From positions 1-28,346 of the forward strand of contig CABUSR010000025.1 in the NCBI GenBank assembly GCA_902494245.1: a stretch of DNA of 28,346 nt, read 5' to 3'. Positions 24,681 to 28,346 of this stretch are shown here, in pieces (position 1 is the stretch's first letter; each line of letters begins with the position of its first letter). A program made the position numbers and the translations under genes. The stretch is from an uncultured Collinsella sp. (GTDB lineage: Bacteria; Actinomycetota; Coriobacteriia; Coriobacteriales; Coriobacteriaceae). The notes beneath the pieces were generated by a model. The model had not been told where the DNA came from. It searched no databases and saw only the letters and a list, made by a program, of their open reading frames with translations.

Positions 24681-26114
24681 ATGGCTGTTGTTAATGTGTT
24701 GCCTTCGGATGGGAAGGTTATTGACGAGGGCCCTGTTGGTTGCTCTGTTGATGTTTGCTGTAATGACTTTCGTCATCTCGATATTGGACTACCGCCCGAG
24801 ATTCTTCGACTCAAGGATGCCGGATATTTGACGCAGACTGTTGCGGCTTGTGATCGTCTTTTGGGGCAGAATCCCGATCCCTCGCTTGCTGCCTGCGTTC
24901 GTGCCGAGCGGTATCGCATGCTTGAGACGCCGCTTCATTTTTCGGTGTCGCGCGATCGAGCTATTGCGATGATTCGCGAGGAGTGGCCTGAGTTTACCGA
25001 GGAGCAGTTTAACGATCTGATTGACCGTAAGCGTATTGACTGGCGCTTTATCGATGGTGAGCTGTTCGTTCTCGACAACTTCCTCGATTCGCTTCGCGTA
25101 TATCCCAAAGAGGTCCCCGGCATGCGTCCCGATTCTACGGACGGAATAGCACTGCGCAACGAGATGCTCAAGGAGATGGAGTCGCAAAACGGATTGACTC
25201 GCGTTATTACGCTTAAGGCGTCCTTGTCTGTCCCCGGCGCTCTAGAGGGGGAGACCGTTCGCGCTTGGCTACCCGTTGCCGCCGCCTGTCGTCAACAGTC
25301 TCATATCGAGGTTCTCAATATGACGCCGGAGGGTGCTGTTGCTCCCGCGAACGCTTCGGCGCGTACCGCCTCGTGGTCTTCTTCGAGTGATCGCTCATTC
25401 TCGGTGACCTATCGCTATCAAATCAATGCCGCTTATCGCGATATTTATGGGGGTGCGCTTCCGTCGCATCCGTGTATGGACGCGCCGTTGCCCGAAGATA
25501 TTTCTGAGGACCGTCCGCACATTGCATTCACGCCGTATCTGCAGCAGCTGACGGCCGGTGTTGTTGACGGACTCGAGGATCCGCTCGATCGCGCCCGTGC
25601 TATCTATGATTATCTGACGCAGCATATCGACTATCGCTATCAGCCGCCGTACTTGCTTTTGGGATCTATTGCCGATGACTGCGCGCATTCGCTCCGCGGC
25701 GATTGCGGCGTTATGGCGCTCACGTTTATCACCATGTGCCGTATCGCGGGCGTGCCTGCCCGTTGGCAGAGCGGCCTGTACGTTGCGCCCGATTCGGTGG
25801 GGTCGCACGACTGGGCAGAGTTCTATACGCCGCAGACCGGTTGGCTCAACGCCGACGTGTCATTTGGATCTTCTGCTCGCAGGATGGGGGAGGAGTGGCG
25901 CCGCCGTCACTACTTTGGCAATCTCGACCCGTGGCGTATGGTGGCCAACAATCGATTCCAGGCAGGGTTTGACCCCTCTTTCGACGGCATGCGCGAGGAC
26001 CCTTACGATAACCAGATGGGCGAGGCTTCGGTCGACGGTCGCGGATGCCGTCAGCGCGAGATGCTCCGCACGGTCGAACTCATCGAAATGCTCGAAGTTC
26101 CATTTTCGAACTAA
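24681..26114 (+). CDS. Transglutaminase-like (PF01841-type) domain protein
   Basis: A 477-residue protein without signal peptide or membrane helix, so probably cytosolic. The C-terminal half has the papain-like triad of the transglutaminase/protease core: Cys342 (GDCGVMA), His376 (SHDWAEFY) and Asp392 (NADVSFG), preceded by DRARAIYDYLTQHIDYRYQPP. The N-terminal ~180 residues contain an acidic helical segment (MIREEWPEFTEEQFNDLIDRKRIDW) and are not recognised; the middle ~190-290 is beta-rich, as in related multi-domain proteins. Substrate is unknown; peptidase or amidase activity is as likely as crosslinking. ATG 24681 has GGAG 7 bases upstream. The first third uses more T-ending codons than its neighbours, hinting at lower expression or different ancestry. 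Confidence 0.88.
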   Translation: MAVVNVLPSDGKVIDEGPVGCSVDVCCNDFRHLDIGLPPEILRLKDAGYLTQTVAACDRLLGQNPDPSLAACVRAERYRMLETPLHFSVSRDRAIAMIREEWPEFTEEQFNDLIDRKRIDWRFIDGELFVLDNFLDSLRVYPKEVPGMRPDSTDGIALRNEMLKEMESQNGLTRVITLKASLSVPGALEGETVRAWLPVAAACRQQSHIEVLNMTPEGAVAPANASARTASWSSSSDRSFSVTYRYQINAAYRDIYGGALPSHPCMDAPLPEDISEDRPHIAFTPYLQQLTAGVVDGLEDPLDRARAIYDYLTQHIDYRYQPPYLLLGSIADDCAHSLRGDCGVMALTFITMCRIAGVPARWQSGLYVAPDSVGSHDWAEFYTPQTGWLNADVSFGSSARRMGEEWRRRHYFGNLDPWRMVANNRFQAGFDPSFDGMREDPYDNQMGEASVDGRGCRQREMLRTVELIEMLEVPFSN

Positions 26115-26131
26115 TCGGTAGAAAGCTGTGA

Positions 26132-26137
26132 TAAACT
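26132..26137 (+). promoter_or_regulatory. Possible -10 box of tRNA-Leu
   Basis: TAAACT 17 bases ahead of the tRNA. No clear -35; the tRNA could also be co-transcribed with the upstream gene. Confidence 0.3.
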
Positions 26138-26153
26138 AACTCACGCATTACGT

Positions 26154-26240
26154 GCCCGAGTGGCGGAATTGGCAGACGCAGTGGACTCAAAATCCACCGT
26201 TGGCAACAACGTGCGAGTTCGAGTCTCGCCTCGGGCACCA
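26154..26240 (+). tRNA. tRNA-Leu (anticodon CAA)
   Basis: An 87-base tRNA with encoded CCA. Acceptor GCCCGAG (26154-26160) pairs with CTCGGGC (26230-26236). The anticodon stem GTGGA/TCCAC flanks loop CTCAAAA, giving CAA, which reads UUG. A long variable arm typical of class II tRNA-Leu and a GTTCGAG T-loop are present. Its 3' 23 bases are repeated at 26402. Confidence 0.97.
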
Positions 26241-26286
26241 TACATGCAAGTGAGCGTTCAAGGGGGTTGCGGCCCCCTTTTTCGTG
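26218..26286 (+). repeat. Direct repeat copy 1: tRNA-Leu 3' end plus terminator
   Basis: From TTCGAGTCTCGCC in the tRNA T-arm through the CCA end, TACATGCAAG and the terminator to TTTTTCGTG. Repeated at 26402-26469 with only a few differences: T/C at one site, a changed terminator loop, and one base fewer. Confidence 0.92.
26260..26282 (+). terminator. tRNA-Leu terminator
   Basis: AAGGGGG (26260-26266), loop TTGCGG, CCCCCTT (26273-26279), then a T-run to 26282. Confidence 0.85.
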
Positions 26287-26401
26287 CCGAACTCGCGTGA
26301 GCGCGCGAAGCGTTAAGCAAACAGGCCTGCGGCCTGTTTGTAGCGGAGCGTGGCGAGGGCGCCGCGCGTCCGAAGCCCGGGGCTTCGCGAAGCGAAGGCC
26401 C
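26287..26401. other. GC-rich segment between the tRNA-tail repeats
   Basis: About 115 bases with no credible gene. Holds AACAGGCC-TGC-GGCCTGTT (perfect, 26320-26338) and several GCGAAGCG-like and GAAGCC...GGCTTC palindromes. It may be a decayed remnant of integrated DNA or a spacer of a lost tRNA. The minus-strand frame through the tRNA here is an artefact. Confidence 0.6.
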
Positions 26402-26469
26402 TTCGAGTCTCGCCTCGGGCACCATACATGCAAGCGAGCGTTCAAGGGGGTCAAGGCCCCTTTTTCGTG
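26402..26469 (+). repeat. Direct repeat copy 2: orphan tRNA-Leu 3' tail plus terminator
   Basis: Starts TTCGAGTCTCGCC, continues CTCGGGCACCA and the downstream terminator (AAGGGG...CCCCTTTTT, 26444-26465), but no tRNA 5' part precedes it. It has the layout of an attachment-site duplicate or of a tandem duplication followed by loss. Confidence 0.9.
26444..26465 (+). terminator. Terminator in the orphan tRNA-tail copy
   Basis: AAGGGG (26444-26449), loop GTCAAGG, CCCCTT (26457-26462), with T-run to 26465. Same structure as the tRNA terminator, different loop. Confidence 0.8.
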
Positions 26470-26495
26470 TACGTAATGTGATAACGCGCTGTACG

Positions 26496-26504
26496 TGTTA
26501 TTAT
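26496..26504 (+). promoter_or_regulatory. Extended -10 promoter of infC-rpmI-rplT
   Basis: TGT-TATTAT (26496-26504), extended -10, with a weak -35 region around 26477. It gives a leader of roughly 175 bases before infC. Confidence 0.5.
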
Positions 26505-26537
26505 TCGCAAGGCGTTGTTCCCGCAATGCCCTAAAGA

Positions 26538-26667
26538 GGAACCCGAGGGTTCCCACCTTTTGGCGCCAATGAGCAGCTGACTGGTCATACAACTTAGATT
26601 CCCTTCCTCAAATCGAGGAAGTCTATGTGTACGACCTGGTTGCTGAGAAGCGCCGGGTTATTTTTTT
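26538..26667 (+). promoter_or_regulatory. infC operon leader with terminator/antiterminator switch
   Basis: Hairpin GGAACC-CGAG-GGTTCC (26538-26553) and palindrome TTGGCGCCAA (26560-26569). A long helix can form by 26583-26591 pairing with 26628-26636, TAGA (26595) with TCTA (26622) and CTTCCTC (26603-26609) with GAGGAAG (26615-26621). Its 3' strand uses ACC (26634-26636), the start of an intrinsic terminator stem ACCTGG (26634-26639) with CCGGGT (26653-26658) followed by TA and seven T. The two are exclusive, the layout of an attenuator. In Bacillus this operon is controlled by L20 binding its leader (Rfam L20_leader); whether L20 acts here is inference. Confidence 0.65.
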
Positions 26668-26686
26668 ATGAATGGAGGTAGGGAAA

Positions 26687-27241
26687 ATAGCTAAGTCTGA
26701 TGACACCCGCATCAACGACGAGATTACTGCATCTTCGTGCCGTTTGATTGGCGTCGATGGCTCTCAGCTCGGCCTGTTCGCCATCCGCGATGCCCAGCGC
26801 GTCGCCGACGATCAGGGTCTCGACCTGGTCGAGATCGCTCCCAACGCGGAGCCGCCGGTCTGCAAGGTCATGGACTACGGTAAGTTCAAGTACCAGCAGG
26901 CGATGAAGGCCAAGGCTGCTCGTAAGAACCAGTCCAAGGTCGAGGTCAAGGAAATGAAGTTCCGACCCAAGATCGACGTTGGCGACTACGAGACCAAGAA
27001 GGGCCACGTTCTGCGTTTCCTCAAGAAGGGCGCACGCGTTAAGATCACCATCATGTTCCGCGGCCGTGAGATGGCTCACCCGGAGCAGGGCCTTAACGTT
27101 CTCGAGCGTCTCGCCGAGGATCTCAAGCCTTACGCTACGGTCGAGTCCAAGCCTAAGATGGAAGGCCGTAACATGCTTATGCTGCTCGCCCCGATTAAGG
27201 GCGCCTTCGATGAGGATAAAGCGGCAAGCGATACTAAGTAA
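26687..27241 (+). CDS. infC: Translation initiation factor IF-3, AUA start
   Basis: A 184-residue IF-3, which binds the 30S subunit and enforces start-codon choice. N-domain TRINDEI...CRLIGVDGSQLG; then APNAEPPVCKVMDYGKFKY, RPKIDVGDYETKKGH and the C-domain IMFRGREMAHPEQG. The start chosen is ATA 26687: GGAGGT (26674-26679) stands 7 bases before it and the protein begins (M)AKSDDTRIN as in relatives. ATG 26672 is in frame but lies upstream of that SD, with only the terminator T-run before it. infC commonly uses rare starts (AUU in E. coli) so that IF-3 represses its own translation. Followed by rpmI and rplT. Confidence 0.93.
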   Translation: MAKSDDTRINDEITASSCRLIGVDGSQLGLFAIRDAQRVADDQGLDLVEIAPNAEPPVCKVMDYGKFKYQQAMKAKAARKNQSKVEVKEMKFRPKIDVGDYETKKGHVLRFLKKGARVKITIMFRGREMAHPEQGLNVLERLAEDLKPYATVESKPKMEGRNMLMLLAPIKGAFDEDKAASDTK

Positions 27242-27273
27242 CTAGTGTTCTGTAACCGATTAAGGAGTATTTC

Positions 27274-27465
27274 ATGCCTAAGATGAAGTCCCACAGCGGC
27301 ACCAAGAAGCGTTTCCGCAAGACTGGTACCGGCAAGCTTATGCGCGCCAAGGCTTTCAAGAGCCACATCCTGAGCAAGAAGTCCACCAAGCGTAAGCGTG
27401 GCTTCCGTCAGGAGACCGAGATTGCCGCTGCCGACCGCAAGGTCATCAAGTCGCGTCTCGCCTAA
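27274..27465 (+). CDS. rpmI: 50S ribosomal protein L35
   Basis: A 63-residue, Lys/Arg-rich protein beginning MPKMKSHSGTKKRFRKTGTG, the L35 signature. Part of the 50S subunit. SD AAGGAG before ATG 27274. Full length; second gene of the infC operon, 32 bases after infC. Confidence 0.97.
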   Translation: MPKMKSHSGTKKRFRKTGTGKLMRAKAFKSHILSKKSTKRKRGFRQETEIAAADRKVIKSRLA

Positions 27466-27511
27466 GTTCGCGTTCCCGTTTTTCGTTTTACCGTCTAGGA
27501 GTTGATAGAAC

Positions 27512-27871
27512 ATGGCACGTATTAAGCGCGCTGTTGCCGCCAAGAAGAAGCGCCGTACCGTTATGCACCGTGCGAAGGGTTACTACGGTGCCGCTTCGCG
27601 TACTTACAAGCATGCTAAAGAGCAGGTCCAGCACTCCCTGCAGTATCAGTATCGTGATCGCCGCAACAAGAAGCGCGAGATCCGTTCTCTTTGGATCACT
27701 CGTATCAACGCTGCTGCTCGCCTGAACGACATCTCTTACTCTCAGTTCATGCACGGCCTGAAGGTTGCCGGCATCGAGCTCGACCGCAAGGTCCTGGCTC
27801 AGATGGCTTACGAGGACATCGAGTCCTTCAACGAGCTGGCTACCATCGCCAAGAAGGCTCTCGAGGCCTAA
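27512..27871 (+). CDS. rplT: 50S ribosomal protein L20
   Basis: A 119-residue protein: MARIKRAVAAKKKRR, KGYYGAASRTYKHAKEQVQHS, YRDRRNKKREIRSLWITRINAA. L20 is an early 50S assembly protein and, in E. coli and Bacillus, the autoregulator of this operon. SD TAGGAG before ATG 27512. Last gene before a terminator. Confidence 0.98.
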   Translation: MARIKRAVAAKKKRRTVMHRAKGYYGAASRTYKHAKEQVQHSLQYQYRDRRNKKREIRSLWITRINAAARLNDISYSQFMHGLKVAGIELDRKVLAQMAYEDIESFNELATIAKKALEA

Positions 27872-27890
27872 TAGATTCTCTTGAATCGCT

Positions 27891-27928
27891 AGGGGAGTGT
27901 CGCGTTGTGCGCGGCGCTCCCTCTTTTT
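27891..27928 (+). terminator. Terminator of infC-rpmI-rplT
   Basis: AGGGGAGTGTCGCG (27891-27904), loop TTGTG, CGCGGCGCTCCCT (27910-27922), with G-U pairs and one bulge, then CTTTTT. Confidence 0.85.
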
Positions 27929-28346
27929 ATCTGAAGCGCGGTTTACATTGCTAAAAGCGCGGGTAGATAATCACCTACAGGTGACCGATCTCCATATATT
28001 CCTGAACCAAAGGGTCATCATCTGATACGTGCGGAAGATCCGCACCAGTCTTTCTATTACCTATAGAAAGCAATATGTTGTGTAGGACTTGTGAAGAGTG
28101 GAATTGACGTCCCACAGAGCTTCGCGGTCTGGCAATATATCTCCTTGCCGCGCGGCCCGGTCGGACCGGATGAGCCGCGGGGCGTGCACCTTGAGAACCG
28201 GATACTGCGAGGATGGACACTTACTTCAGTGTCGCATCCGGGCAGACATCGAACCATTTGAAATGGTCTAACTTGGATTTGTTTTTCGCAAGGCCGCCGA
28301 GAGGCGGCCCCGAGAAATTCCTTTTCCTATACTAGAACCATATGAA
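27929..28346 (+). promoter_or_regulatory. Probable rRNA operon promoter/leader region
   Basis: About 420 bases with no credible gene. It holds perfect hairpins GTGCGG-AAGAT-CCGCAC (28029-28045), CTTTCTAT-TACCT-ATAGAAAG (28050-28070), CCGGT-CGG-ACCGG (28154-28166), a GGATG/GACACT...AGTGTC/CATCC structure (28212-28238) and GGCCGCC-GAGA-GGCGGCC (28292-28309). At 28191 the text CCTTGAGAACCGGATACTG-CGAG resembles the TTGAGAAC...GCGAG box seen ahead of actinobacterial rRNA genes. I infer a rRNA leader with the 16S gene beyond the window; the 16S itself is not visible. No single promoter stands out. Confidence 0.45.

Noticed and set aside
26080..26592. 170-codon minus frame across tRNA-Leu
   Set aside because: Well-known artefact of reading through a tRNA in antisense (VPEARLELARCCQRW type); no gene.

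Overview
This is a GC-rich actinobacterial chromosome segment. The codon usage, the gene content (single-chain PurL, a RecJ-helicase fusion, infC-rpmI-rplT) and the many intergenic palindromes suggest a gut Coriobacteriia member, most likely Collinsella or a close relative. That assignment is inference, since no 16S sequence lies inside the window. It is mostly core chromosome. There is no phage, insertion sequence or CRISPR array, and the unusual material is in the intergenic DNA.

Layout. 1-3593 (minus): purL, missing its last few dozen codons at the window edge. 3778-5340 (plus): a CPA2-type cation:proton antiporter, followed by a six-unit tandem array of palindromes (5355-5711) and a strong terminator. 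5808-6557 (minus): an SDR oxidoreductase. 6772-8115 (minus): homoserine dehydrogenase. 8310-8653: a decayed copy of the branched-chain amino acid binding protein gene. 8925-13786 (plus): a complete livKHMGF ABC transporter operon. 13787-14143: a gene-free block of stacked hairpins. 14144-15625 (plus): a translationally coupled pair, a CutC-family protein and a GalT/HIT-like protein. 15653-16651 (minus): a bile acid:sodium symporter family transporter.

16927-23362 (plus): a RecJ-type exonuclease fused to a RecQ-like helicase, preceded by a possible 21-codon leader ORF, then bifunctional Rel (ppGpp synthetase/hydrolase) and an MBL-fold hydrolase. 23557-24423: class II fructose-bisphosphate aldolase, followed by a large hairpin. 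24681-26114: a cytoplasmic transglutaminase-like protein. 26154-26240: tRNA-Leu(CAA), whose 3' end plus terminator is repeated 184 bp downstream. 26687-27871: infC-rpmI-rplT behind a leader with an apparent terminator/antiterminator switch; infC appears to start at AUA. The last 400 bases hold hairpins and an actinobacterial rRNA-leader-like motif, suggesting that an rRNA operon starts just beyond the window.

The strongest leads are the alternating-arm palindrome array after the antiporter, the tRNA-Leu tail duplication, the infC leader switch with its AUA start, the livK relic with a traceable in-frame deletion, the RecJ-helicase fusion, and the hairpin cluster between livF and cutC. No wholly new multi-gene system is evident.
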